This document shows positions 56,582-64,000 of a stretch of DNA of 64,000 nt, one piece after another. The first letter of the stretch is position 1. Each line of letters opens with the position of its first letter. The stretch lies in contig NZ_VKHR01000021.1 in assembly GCF_009663145.1 (NCBI RefSeq), positions 1-64,000 of the forward strand. The letters run 5' to 3'. The translations under genes were made by a program, and so were the position numbers. This DNA comes from Shewanella sp. TC10 (GTDB taxonomy: Bacteria; Pseudomonadota; Gammaproteobacteria; Enterobacterales; Shewanellaceae). The notes under the pieces are model-generated. The model did no database searches. It worked only from the letters and a program-made list of their open reading frames with translations, and had not been told where the DNA came from.

Positions 56582-57244
56582 TTACTGAGGCAATACCGTT
56601 TTAACACCGTCTGGTGAGCCAACAAGTAGTACGTCTGCGCCACGGTTTGCGAATAAACCGTTGGTCACGACACCCACAATGGCATTTAGCTGAGTTTCGA
56701 GTGCTTTAGGGTCAAGGATTTTGTAGTTATACATATCTAAAATAACGTTACCGTTATCAGTCACTACGCCTTCACGATATACAGGATCGCCACCTAGTTT
56801 TACCAACTCACGAGCAACATAAGAACGCGCCATTGGGATAACTTCAATAGGTAAAGGGAACTCGCCTAATACGTCTACCTGTTTAGTATTATCAACAATA
56901 CACACAAACTTTTTAGCGACTGCAGCAACAATCTTTTCACGGGTTAACGCAGCGCCACCGCCCTTAATCATGTCCATATGAGCATTGATTTCATCAGCGC
57001 CATCAACGTATACAGATAAATCTGCAACACTGTTCATGTCAAACACTTCAATGCCTAATTGCTTCAGCTTTTCTGTTGACGCTTCAGAGCTTGAAACTGC
57101 CCCTTGAATGTCATGCTTCATGGTTGCTAATGCATCAATAAAGTGATTTACCGTTGAACCCGTGCCAACGCCAACAATACTGTTTTCTTCAACGTATTTA
57201 AGCGCAGCCCAGCCGGCAGCTTTTTTCATTTCATCTTGGGTCAT
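56582..57244 (-). CDS. rpiA: Ribose-5-phosphate isomerase A
   Basis: A 220-residue enzyme of the pentose phosphate pathway that interconverts ribose 5-phosphate and ribulose 5-phosphate. Family motifs [60 protein letters not shown] and [11 protein letters not shown] are all present, and the length matches E. coli RpiA (219 aa). The start ATG at 57244 opens with [18 protein letters not shown]. No operon partner is obvious. Confidence 0.96.
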   Translation of the reverse strand: MTQDEMKKAAGWAALKYVEENSIVGVGTGSTVNHFIDALATMKHDIQGAVSSSEASTEKLKQLGIEVFDMNSVADLSVYVDGADEINAHMDMIKGGGAALTREKIVAAVAKKFVCIVDNTKQVDVLGEFPLPIEVIPMARSYVARELVKLGGDPVYREGVVTDNGNVILDMYNYKILDPKALETQLNAIVGVVTNGLFANRGADVLLVGSPDGVKTVLPQ

Positions 57245-57336
57245 ATCAACATCCTAAGGTGGCAAGTTTGCAATGGTAAGTATTAAATTTGGCAAGAGTA
57301 TAGCAAATGCCACGCTGTTCAAGATATGGCAGAAAT

Positions 57337-58161
57337 TTAATTAATTGCCTCAGCGGTCTCAGAAGTTGACATAGAATAAAATTCTGCCTGTTTAAAGGCA
57401 TTTAACACTCTAAAATTAATATCACTGGCAAACTTTCTCTCTAGTCTAATATCCATCACATAGGCTTTTATCGTTAACTGAATGAGGTGTTCGCCATACT
57501 GATAATCAGTCGCAATATTGACGGTAATTGGCTTATCTAAAAAAGTATAAGGCGAGCATTGAGTCGCCTCTTTTGCGAGAGTCATCGCTTTTAAATGGTC
57601 AGTGTTGATGGGGAGATTAAACGTCACCACCACCATTTCATCTAATGCACCACTGTTAGCATTCGACACCGCCGTTTTTAGCGCCTCCGCATTGGGTACC
57701 ATTACAGTATTATCATCGAATGTTCTAAGCCAAGTGACGCTCCAATCCAGTTGAATGACTTCACCGTAATGGCCTGACAGCGTCACCATGTCACCCACTC
57801 GATAAGGCGGGGTAATCATAATGATAAGGCCAGCTATCATATTTTTGGCGGGCTCTTGGGTCGCTAAACCCAATACAATACCGATTGAACCAATAACCGC
57901 TAAAACCAGATTTTCATGGGGGTCTATGATCTCAGTGATGGTGTAAATGATCACGGTCGCCCACACAAACAGGCGAGCAAAAGGGTATAAACGACTCCAG
58001 AGTAATCGATATTTAGGCAGCTTTATCGTCAGTTGCTTCAGCGCAAATTGCACAATCACCATGATTACCCAAGCAAAAAAACACACTAAGGCAAAAGCAA
58101 ATAATTTATCAAATGAGATGATATCTAATATGGCTTGTAAGGCTTTACGAGAGTCTTCCAT
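57337..58161 (-). CDS. MscS-family mechanosensitive channel
   Basis: A 274-residue protein with membrane helices at about residues 18-38, 60-80 and 85-110. The pore-lining region (LAVIGSIGIVLGLATQEPAKNMIAGLIIMITPPYRVGDMV) and the beta domain (GEVIQLDWSVTWLRTFDDNTVMVPNAEALKTAVSN) are as in MscS. It starts nine bases after the stop of the upstream P-loop gene, which indicates co-transcription and probably a joint function. It lacks the extra N-terminal helices of MscK/MscM. Confidence 0.9.
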   Translation of the reverse strand: MEDSRKALQAILDIISFDKLFAFALVCFFAWVIMVIVQFALKQLTIKLPKYRLLWSRLYPFARLFVWATVIIYTITEIIDPHENLVLAVIGSIGIVLGLATQEPAKNMIAGLIIMITPPYRVGDMVTLSGHYGEVIQLDWSVTWLRTFDDNTVMVPNAEALKTAVSNANSGALDEMVVVTFNLPINTDHLKAMTLAKEATQCSPYTFLDKPITVNIATDYQYGEHLIQLTIKAYVMDIRLERKFASDINFRVLNAFKQAEFYSMSTSETAEAIN

Positions 58162-58170
58162 ATTGCGCTC

Positions 58171-59538
58171 CTACAAATAAAGCTTGTTGTGATTGACTAA
58201 ATGGGTCGCAATCAGTCGAGTTAACGTGGGGGTAATAACATAGTTATGCTGGGCAAAATCTTGTTTTGAGTAATGTGCCTTTAGCAATCCTTGCCGTGAT
58301 AGGTATTCAAGCTTTAATGAGCTTTGTTCAACGCTGGTGGCAAAGATTTCTGCATGCTGAAATATTCGCAGACCACCATGCACATATAACTCAGCTAAAC
58401 TGAATAAGTCTTCATCTGAACATTGTTTGAGTGTGGTGGTATCGGGCGTGCAAATAGGCTCAATGGTTAACGGGTGGTTTGGATCTTCAGTTAACGCATT
58501 AAACAATAACACACAGGCCAATTTGCTATGGCCGCCACTGACTTGATGCAGCTGTTTAGTGAGTTGTTCAAATGCCGTTTTTTCAGCATCTTCGTCGCCA
58601 TCATGGGTTAATCTAAGGCCTATGTTAGTGGTTTTGCATTGGATGACATCCCTAAGCTCTAGCAAAGAAAAGTAATCTAATCTGATGATTGTTTTGACAA
58701 AGTTAGTAATGGAATACTGTGATGATAAACGATGCCATACGTAAGTTTCGCAGCCTAATATCCAACAATGTTGTTGTCTTGTTTCCATAATCACAGTGGC
58801 GAACGTTACCAAGGCTTGATAATTGCCCATCATTCTCAACATCAGTTTGTGAAGGTCATCAATAATAATGACGTGTGACTCTTGCTGATTAATTAGTGTA
58901 ATAGCTGCGGTGATTGATTTAGGCTCATCGGTAATATTGAAGCAATAACATAGGTTGGCGATCGCTTCTTTAGCCGATAGCGCAGCATGATAAAAGCTTA
59001 AATAAGTGACAGGCTCTTTTAAATGGTATTGGTAATGAAACTGATTCAGAAAAGAGCTCACCCCTGAGCCAAATGGGCCTATAACAGCCGTTAATTCTCC
59101 TTTGTTGTTTTGCCAGCGTGTAATCGCATCAATGACTTTTTGTCGTTGAGTATCACGGCCAATAAAACGGCTGTCATCTGTCAATGATGCTGCTGTATCA
59201 GTTACTGCAACTGTAACCACATGCTGGTTTGTCTGCTCTGAACAGATTTGAGGGCGTTGTGCCGACTCTGATTCAGCGCTTATTTCTGAATTAGACTCAG
59301 AGCGGGATGTAAGACTAGCGTCTATTTGAGGCTGGCGATCGGGTCTTATTGGATTATAAAGCAGACTTTTCTCCACTTCTGATGCGATCGGTTTAATACG
59401 AGGATAAAGCTGAGTGATCTCTTTGAGCGATAGCTTTCCTTCAATACTATCGCCATCTGGGCTAATGGGAGCTTGCCCTGAAAGAAGGCTTTTGACTGTT
59501 TGCCATGCTTTAGAAACGAGAGGGAGTTGAACATCCAT
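58171..59538 (-). CDS. AAA/STAND-like P-loop protein with degenerate Walker A
   Basis: A 455-residue cytosolic protein. The N-terminal ~140 residues are weakly conserved and Ser/Glu-rich. A nucleotide-binding domain follows: FIGRDTQRQKVIDAITRWQ, a Walker A-like loop GPFGSGVSS in which the usual Lys is Val, and Walker B VIIIDDLHKLML, then a C-terminal winged-helix-like part (LKLEYLSRQGLLKAHYSKQD). No similarity to a known named ATPase was recognised. The lysine loss suggests altered or absent ATP hydrolysis. It is upstream of the MscS gene in the same transcript. Confidence 0.75.
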   Translation of the reverse strand: MDVQLPLVSKAWQTVKSLLSGQAPISPDGDSIEGKLSLKEITQLYPRIKPIASEVEKSLLYNPIRPDRQPQIDASLTSRSESNSEISAESESAQRPQICSEQTNQHVVTVAVTDTAASLTDDSRFIGRDTQRQKVIDAITRWQNNKGELTAVIGPFGSGVSSFLNQFHYQYHLKEPVTYLSFYHAALSAKEAIANLCYCFNITDEPKSITAAITLINQQESHVIIIDDLHKLMLRMMGNYQALVTFATVIMETRQQHCWILGCETYVWHRLSSQYSITNFVKTIIRLDYFSLLELRDVIQCKTTNIGLRLTHDGDEDAEKTAFEQLTKQLHQVSGGHSKLACVLLFNALTEDPNHPLTIEPICTPDTTTLKQCSDEDLFSLAELYVHGGLRIFQHAEIFATSVEQSSLKLEYLSRQGLLKAHYSKQDFAQHNYVITPTLTRLIATHLVNHNKLYL

Positions 59539-59982
59539 TTAGTGGCAGCCTTCCTTTCGGCCTCTTGAGGACAAACGTCTTCAATAAGCTCTTTATTCCA
59601 TTGGTATCACTTAACTCTAGCATAGTTAATAGTGGTTAAATTAGTCGCTTTATTTAATTCGGGTTGGTCTAACACAAGTCAATTTTGATTTTTTAGATGG
59701 ATTCAAGAGGCATTTAGGGGGAGGTTGTAACTGTAATTGATGCTTTTTTGATACAAAATAGTGTGATCTAACTTGGTTGTAATCGGTATTTTTGATGCAG
59801 TTTTATTCGCTAATCTGTTATATGGGTAACCTACCTTATTTGTGATAATTTACAGTGATTTAAGTCTCATTTTTATTATCATAATACACGATAGACTCAA
59901 TCGGATTTTGTCACTGTAACTAATAAAAAGTGGAGGATATGATGGCTGCAATTAAACCACATACACCATAAGGTTATTAGTT
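59539..59982. other. Intergenic region upstream of ccpA with leader ORF
   Basis: Contains the TTTTTGATACAA motif at 59745-59756 and a nine-codon leader frame at 59942-59971 with a perfect ribosome site. No clear Fnr or Crp palindrome was seen. Confidence 0.6.
59942..59971 (+). CDS. Leader peptide MAAIKPHTP before ccpA
   Basis: An ATG at 59942 with GGAGG at 59932-59936 opens a nine-codon frame (MAAIKPHTP) that ends in TAA at 59969-59971, 11 bases before the peroxidase ATG. The ribosome site is stronger than that of the main gene (AAGG). This suggests translational coupling or attenuation. An alternative first ATG at 59939 is out of the best spacing. Confidence 0.5.
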   Translation: MAAIKPHTP

Positions 59983-60972
59983 ATGACAAAGCTAACCTCA
60001 GTTGCAATTTTGATTGCATCAATTTTTTCAATCTCTACCTCACAGGCTAGTGAGCCAATCGAAGTGATCAAGCCAGCTGTTATCACTGAGCCTGAAAAAG
60101 TTGAACTAGGCAAAATGTTATTTTTTGAACCACGTCTTTCTATGTCTGGTTTCATTTCATGTAACTCTTGTCATAACCTTTCTTTAGGTGGTGTAGATGC
60201 TCTGCCAACTTCTATTGGTCATGAGTGGCAAGAAGGGCCAATTAACTCTCCTACAGTATTGAATGCTGAATACATGCTAGCCCAGTTTTGGGATGGCAGA
60301 GCAGCTGACTTAAAAGAGCAAGCTGCGGGCCCAATCGATAATCCTAAAGAAATGGGCTACACCCATGAATTGGCAGTAGGCACTATTGCTTCAATGCCTG
60401 GATATGTAGAACGCTTTAAAGCAATCTACGGTTCTGATGAAGTGAACATCGACAGAATTACCGATGCAATTGCCGTATTTGAAAAGACATTGGTAACGCC
60501 TAACAGCCCATTCGATAAGTATTTAGAAGGCGATAAAAAGGCCATTACTGCTGATGCTAAAGCGGGTTACCAGTTATTTAAAGATAAAGGCTGTGTGAGC
60601 TGTCATAACGGTCCTGCGGTTGGCGGCACTATGTACATGAAAATGGGCCTAGTTAAACCATTCCATACCGATAACCCAGCAGTTGGTCGTAAAGGTGTTA
60701 CAGGTAAAGAAGCTGATAAGTTTGTGTTTAAAGTACCAACGCTACGTAATATCGAACTTACCTACCCATACTTCCACGATGGTAGTGTATGGACACTTGA
60801 AGAAGCAGTTAACACTATGGCTGATATTCAATTAGGTCAGAAAATGACTGAAACTGAAACTAAGCAAATGGTTGATTTCTTGAAGAGTTTAACCGGTGAC
60901 CAACCACAAATTATGTTACCAATTTTGCCACCATCAAATGAGAATACGCCGCGTCCAGTTCCATTTAAATAA
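59983..60972 (+). CDS. ccpA: Di-haem cytochrome c peroxidase
   Basis: A 329-residue periplasmic enzyme that reduces hydrogen peroxide using cytochrome c electrons. It has a signal peptide (residues 1-22) and two haem c sites, C60-N-S-C63-H64 (low-potential) and C204-V-S-C207-H208 (high-potential). The family segments LGKMLFFEPRLSMSG, FWDGRAADLKEQAAGPI, KVPTLRNIELTYPYFHDGSVWTL and a candidate Met ligand near KMGLVKPF are visible. It is monocistronic with a terminator at 61065. The leader frame upstream may control translation. Confidence 0.95.
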   Translation: MTKLTSVAILIASIFSISTSQASEPIEVIKPAVITEPEKVELGKMLFFEPRLSMSGFISCNSCHNLSLGGVDALPTSIGHEWQEGPINSPTVLNAEYMLAQFWDGRAADLKEQAAGPIDNPKEMGYTHELAVGTIASMPGYVERFKAIYGSDEVNIDRITDAIAVFEKTLVTPNSPFDKYLEGDKKAITADAKAGYQLFKDKGCVSCHNGPAVGGTMYMKMGLVKPFHTDNPAVGRKGVTGKEADKFVFKVPTLRNIELTYPYFHDGSVWTLEEAVNTMADIQLGQKMTETETKQMVDFLKSLTGDQPQIMLPILPPSNENTPRPVPFK

Positions 60973-61064
60973 GACGTTGAGCTCGCTGGTTAATCGAATG
61001 ATTAACAGTGGAAAGCAGTAATTAGCTTCATCTCCTAATTGCTGCTCATTGCAACCTCCCTGAC

Positions 61065-61097
61065 AAAGCCTGTTCAATTTATTGAGCAGGCTTTTTA
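61065..61097 (+). terminator. Terminator after ccpA
   Basis: Stem AAAGCCTGTTCA/TGAGCAGGCTTT (one mismatch) followed by T residues. Confidence 0.85.
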
Positions 61098-61222
61098 TTT
61101 TATTCTTATTAATCAATAAAAAGCACCAATATGTAACTATCACACTTTTAGGTGCTGACTAGGTTTTAATGGTGATTCAGCCTATGATGTTGCCATTAAG
61201 AAAAACGAAGAGTTGTGATGTT

Positions 61223-61891
61223 ATGGATACTATCAATATGGACTTCACCAAGCGGGTGGTGATAAATACTCAGCAGCTTAAATGGGATAAAAGCCCTGCA
61301 AAAGGGGTATGGCGCAAACGTTTAGCCAGAGAAGAAGCGGAGCGTGGTCATGCAACAAGCATTGTTAAATACGATGCAGGCGCGAGTTTCTCGTCACATC
61401 CCCATCCATTAGGCGAAGAGATTTTGGTGCTATCTGGGGTCTTCTCAGATGAAACAGGTGACTATCCTGCTGGTACTTATATCCGCAACCCTGAGGGATT
61501 CAGTCATGCGCCTTTTAGTGAGCAAGGTTGTGAGTTATTAGTTAAGTTACATCAGTTTTTACCTAGCGATACAGAGCAAGTCAGAATCGATACACGGAAT
61601 ACCGATTGGTTACCTGGCCAAGGTGATTTACAAGTGATGCCGCTGCATCAGCACTTAACTGAATCTACCGCGTTAGTGTTTTGGCCTGCTGGTTGTCAAT
61701 TTCAGCCACATCGTCATTTTGGTGGAGAAGAAATTTACGTGATAAGCGGTGAGTTTATCGATGAATTAGGTCGTTATCCTGCTGGCAGTTGGATCCGCAG
61801 TCCCCACTTAAGCCAACATAATCCGTACGTTGAACAAGACACTGTGATACTGGTTAAGGTTGGTCACTTGATGGTTGATGATAAAAATTAG
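61223..61891 (+). CDS. Tandem ChrR-type cupin protein
   Basis: A 222-residue protein with two cupin domains of the ChrR type. The first reads HPHPLGEEILVLSGVFSDE followed by YPAGTYIRNPEG, and the second HRHFGGEEIYVISGEFIDELG followed by YPAGSWIRSPH; the His and Glu residues are the usual metal ligands. ChrR-type cupins serve as zinc-dependent anti-sigma modules in some bacteria, but no sigma gene is next to it, so it may be a stand-alone metal or oxidative-stress protein. Start 61223 (MDTINMDF) is preferred over 61169, which adds 18 basic residues. Confidence 0.82.
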   Translation: MDTINMDFTKRVVINTQQLKWDKSPAKGVWRKRLAREEAERGHATSIVKYDAGASFSSHPHPLGEEILVLSGVFSDETGDYPAGTYIRNPEGFSHAPFSEQGCELLVKLHQFLPSDTEQVRIDTRNTDWLPGQGDLQVMPLHQHLTESTALVFWPAGCQFQPHRHFGGEEIYVISGEFIDELGRYPAGSWIRSPHLSQHNPYVEQDTVILVKVGHLMVDDKN

Positions 61892-62091
61892 CCTAAGTTA
61901 ACTCAGCAGCGATTTGGATCGCAATTTGGGTCGTAGCAGTGGCAATAAGAAATAGTTTGGCAATAAGACATAGGGCAATAAGAAATAGTTTCAATTGACC
62001 TAGCTTGCAGCTCCCTTTAAGTTAATTATCTCAATAAGATAAGTTTATTTCTCAGTGAATTAATATTGCATAAGAGGTTTTAAAATAGTTT

Positions 62092-62445
62092 ATGGCACAA
62101 CAGACACTTAGTCAGTTTATCGCATCCTTAGCACAACCAGAACAGCTAAAATTTGAACAAACCATGGCAGTTATTGAAGCCAATTACGTTTATACCCCAA
62201 GTGCATTTACTAATGGCGCACAAAACAATGCAGAGGGTGAAAATGCTGGCTCTTGTAAGGTGTTTGCTTTTGGGATATTGCATCAGTTAAATGAGCAACA
62301 AACCTTGAATTTATTTGGTCAGCATTATCGAGATGTCGTGGCCACTCCTGAAGGGAATGACCACCAAAATATCCGTCAATTTATGCTTAATGGCTGGGAT
62401 GGTGTTAAATTTTCAAGCGATGCATTAGCGTTAAAAGGCGCATAA
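62092..62445 (+). CDS. HopJ-type (HopPmaJ) family protein
   Basis: A 117-residue soluble protein: FIASLAQPEQLKFEQTMAVIEANYVYTPSAFTNG, then NAGSCKVFAFGILHQLNEQQTL and FGQHYRDVVATPEGNDHQNIRQFMLNGWDGV. This matches the HopJ family, first named in plant pathogens as type III effectors but widespread in free-living marine bacteria, where secretion is not established. No signal peptide and no secretion genes are nearby. It is likely a conserved cytosolic protein of unknown role. Confidence 0.85.
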   Translation: MAQQTLSQFIASLAQPEQLKFEQTMAVIEANYVYTPSAFTNGAQNNAEGENAGSCKVFAFGILHQLNEQQTLNLFGQHYRDVVATPEGNDHQNIRQFMLNGWDGVKFSSDALALKGA

Positions 62446-62463
62446 TCACCGCTAATTCGACTG

Positions 62464-63051
62464 TTAGAAGCCTTCAACTCCCGCCATATCTGGTAATTGA
62501 TGAGCTATGCCTTTATGGCAATCAATACAGGTTTGTTCACCACTTTCTAAATAGGTTGAATGCATTTCAGCTGCGCGAGTTGATTGGCGAGTGAAATCCA
62601 TATAGTCGAATTCATGGCAATTTCGGCACTCTAAAGAGTTGTTGGCTTTAAGGCGTCGCCATTCGTGTTCAGCTAATTGGCGGCGTTTAGCTTCAAACTT
62701 TTCAGGCGTATTTATCGAACCCACTAAATGCGCCCAAATCTCTTTTGAAGCTTGCATTTTTCGCGCTATTTTATCAGTCCATTTATGGGGCACATGACAA
62801 TCGTGACAGGTGGCTCGTACACCACTACGGTTAGTAAAATGAATGGTTGGCTTCATTTCTTCATAGACATTTTGATGACAACTGCTACAAAACTCCTCGG
62901 TACTCGACATTTCCAATGCAGTATTAAATGCGCCCCAAAAAATGATCCCAGCAACAAAGCCACCAATTACCAGAAAGCCTAAGCTGTAATGGACACTCGG
63001 TTTTTTCATCACTTGCCAAACGGTGTTCAGTAACACGATTAACTTTTTCAT
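62464..63051 (-). CDS. napC: NapC/NirT-type tetrahaem cytochrome c
   Basis: A 195-residue membrane-anchored quinol dehydrogenase. One membrane helix (about residues 21-43, [19 protein letters not shown]) is followed by four CxxCH haem sites at residues 55-59, 82-86, 142-146 and 175-179. [18 protein letters not shown] and [12 protein letters not shown] are typical of NapC rather than of Shewanella CymA. It passes electrons from menaquinol or ubiquinol to periplasmic reductases. The rest of a nap operon is not in view, so its partner reductase is unknown. Confidence 0.88.
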   Translation of the reverse strand: MKKLIVLLNTVWQVMKKPSVHYSLGFLVIGGFVAGIIFWGAFNTALEMSSTEEFCSSCHQNVYEEMKPTIHFTNRSGVRATCHDCHVPHKWTDKIARKMQASKEIWAHLVGSINTPEKFEAKRRQLAEHEWRRLKANNSLECRNCHEFDYMDFTRQSTRAAEMHSTYLESGEQTCIDCHKGIAHQLPDMAGVEGF

Positions 63052-63362
63052 ATTTTACTCATAAACTCATTAGAAAGTCTGTTGTTGGCCCTCTAACTTG
63101 ATGGGCGAATAACATCGTGGCCGCATTGGTATAATAATTAACCCGACTCAATGAGTATAAGTGGTATTTGTTTATCTGCTTGGATTGTTGAATAAATCCT
63201 AAATAAAGGTATCGATAGGATCTAGCTTCAGGAAGTAGGCGCAAAAGACTGATCATCAAATTAATAGTATTTAAGCGTAAAGCATCACTTTTGATGAGAC
63301 TTGCAATAGTGAAGATGCAAGCTAGCAAGGGAAGTATCCCTTGCTGTGTGCTTGCTTATTGA
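63052..63362. other. Intergenic region between NapC-type gene and PD40 gene
   Basis: About 310 bases. A perfect nine-base hairpin (AGCAAGGGA/TCCCTTGCT, 63328-63349 approx.) lies just after the PD40 gene stop but lacks a good T-run leftward. A weak 89-codon open frame (63059-63328) was judged spurious. Confidence 0.45.
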
Positions 63363-64000
63363 TTAAATCGTTAACGCAGTGAGCTTAATCTGGTACAAGT
63401 TACCTCTGCCATTTTCAATTCGAGTAAAAAACAAATACTCGCCGTTAGGTGAGATAATTGGAGTGAATTCATGGTCCGCTGTATTCACTTTATCGCCTAA
63501 GGTTTTAGCGACAGTCCACTCGCCATTAACACGGTTTGAAATATATAAATCGCCTTTTCCAAGACTATCTTCACGGTCTTTAATACTGAAAACAATCGTA
63601 TTTCCATCGCGGGAAACTGCTGAATCTCCAATATTGCCATTGACGCCATAGATATGGCTTGGCAATGGTTTTGGCTGACTAAATCCATTTCCTTTTGGCT
63701 GAGCAACATACATATGGCGGCCATTATCTCTAAAGGAAGGGAAGTAAAGTTCGCCCTTATCTGTCAGTGATGGGTATAGATCTGCAGCATCTGAGTTTAC
63801 ATCCACTAAGTATTCAGGTGCTTGCCACTGACCATCAAGTTTGGTTGATCGCCATAAATTCACCTCTGCTGCTTCCGCCTCTCCTTCAGCAATAGGACGC
63901 TTAGAGACAAAATAAAGCTGAGTATAGTCAGGGCTATAAAAAGGATCCGCATCTAAATAGTCACCTGAAATTGCGAGCGCAGTGGGTTGTTGCCACTGCC
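63363..64000 (-). CDS. PD40 (TolB-like) beta-propeller protein, 5' end beyond window
   Basis: The frame is open from the window's right edge to a stop at 63363, at least 212 residues. It has repeated propeller units with D-(L/P)-YPSLTDKGELYF, DSAVSRDGNTIVF and FTPIISPNGEYLFF, the PD40 pattern. Upstream residues in the same frame (SGDYLDADPFYSPDYTQLYFVS) show that the protein continues to the right of the window, so the GTG at 63863 is not the start. PD40 proteins are often periplasmic or secreted; the cellular role is not known. Confidence 0.82.
   Translation of the reverse strand, partial: QWQQPTALAISGDYLDADPFYSPDYTQLYFVSKRPIAEGEAEAAEVNLWRSTKLDGQWQAPEYLVDVNSDAADLYPSLTDKGELYFPSFRDNGRHMYVAQPKGNGFSQPKPLPSHIYGVNGNIGDSAVSRDGNTIVFSIKDREDSLGKGDLYISNRVNGEWTVAKTLGDKVNTADHEFTPIISPNGEYLFFTRIENGRGNLYQIKLTALTI

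Noticed and set aside
59695..59980. Possible Fnr/Crp palindrome before ccpA
   Set aside because: Only half-sites (TTGAT, TGTGA) are present; no full inverted repeat was found.
62092..62445. Type III secretion effector (HopJ)
   Set aside because: No secretion system or chaperone gene is nearby, and the family is common in non-pathogens.
63059..63328. 89-codon - strand frame between the NapC-type gene and the PD40 gene
   Set aside because: Composition unlike a protein, no ribosome site, and it overlaps the likely promoter of the NapC-type gene.

Overview
The window looks like a chromosomal segment of a Shewanella-type marine gammaproteobacterium. The evidence is the AT-leaning base use and the gene set. 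That set includes a di-haem cytochrome c peroxidase, a NapC-type tetrahaem quinol dehydrogenase, TonB-dependent receptors, several GGDEF proteins, GlyGly-CTERM surface proteases, and small families (DUF3622, DUF3069, TIGR03899, DNAJ-related, HopJ) typical of Shewanella, Vibrio and their relatives. No rRNA, tRNA, CRISPR array, integrase, prophage or intact insertion sequence was seen. The only mobile-looking item is a 278 bp MITE-like element at 27196-27473.

Layout. 1-8 kb: 3' part of a TIGR03899-type gene, an MFS transporter, hemG, a cytochrome b561-like protein, a DsbA-like lipoprotein, a J-domain protein, a phosphoribosyltransferase and rlhA. 8-16 kb: small conserved proteins, a cobalamin riboswitch driving btuB, an HDOD protein, metR with a MetJ operator, a dodecin and queG. 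16-22 kb: an operon of three paralogous TPR-GGDEF diguanylate cyclases. 22-29 kb: DUF3069 protein, Crp/Fnr regulator, NAD-malic enzyme, LRAT-fold protein, YehS, MITE, and an NRAMP-like carrier lacking the DPGN motif. 29-38 kb: a large TonB receptor, GST, YdiL-like HTH protein, SUKH protein, an exported RelA/SpoT-fold protein, an M13 peptidase and rsuA. 38-51 kb: two copies of a module in which a giant GlyGly-CTERM subtilase (1645 and 1666 aa) is divergent from its own LysR regulator. 51-54 kb: another LysR gene and an ECF sigma / anti-sigma / DUF4097 operon. 54-64 kb: chemoreceptor, rpiA, an MscS channel with a co-transcribed degenerate P-loop protein, cytochrome c peroxidase, tandem-cupin protein, HopJ protein, NapC-type cytochrome and the 3' part of a PD40 propeller gene.

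How parts work together. Cobalamin import (btuB under a B12 riboswitch) sits near queG, a cobalamin-dependent queuosine enzyme, and metR, which carries MetJ boxes. The three diguanylate cyclases overlap or nearly abut and differ in their product-inhibition sites. The duplicated protease-LysR modules suggest extracellular proteolysis, each copy under a local regulator. The sigma/anti-sigma/DUF4097 genes form one envelope-stress-like unit.

The items I rate most worth following are the exported RelA/SpoT-like protein and its SUKH neighbour, the MscS plus lysine-less P-loop protein pair, the duplicated subtilase-LysR modules with a shared 12-bp upstream motif, the NRAMP relative without metal ligands, and the leader peptide before the peroxidase gene. 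All assignments come from reading the sequence; no database search was run.
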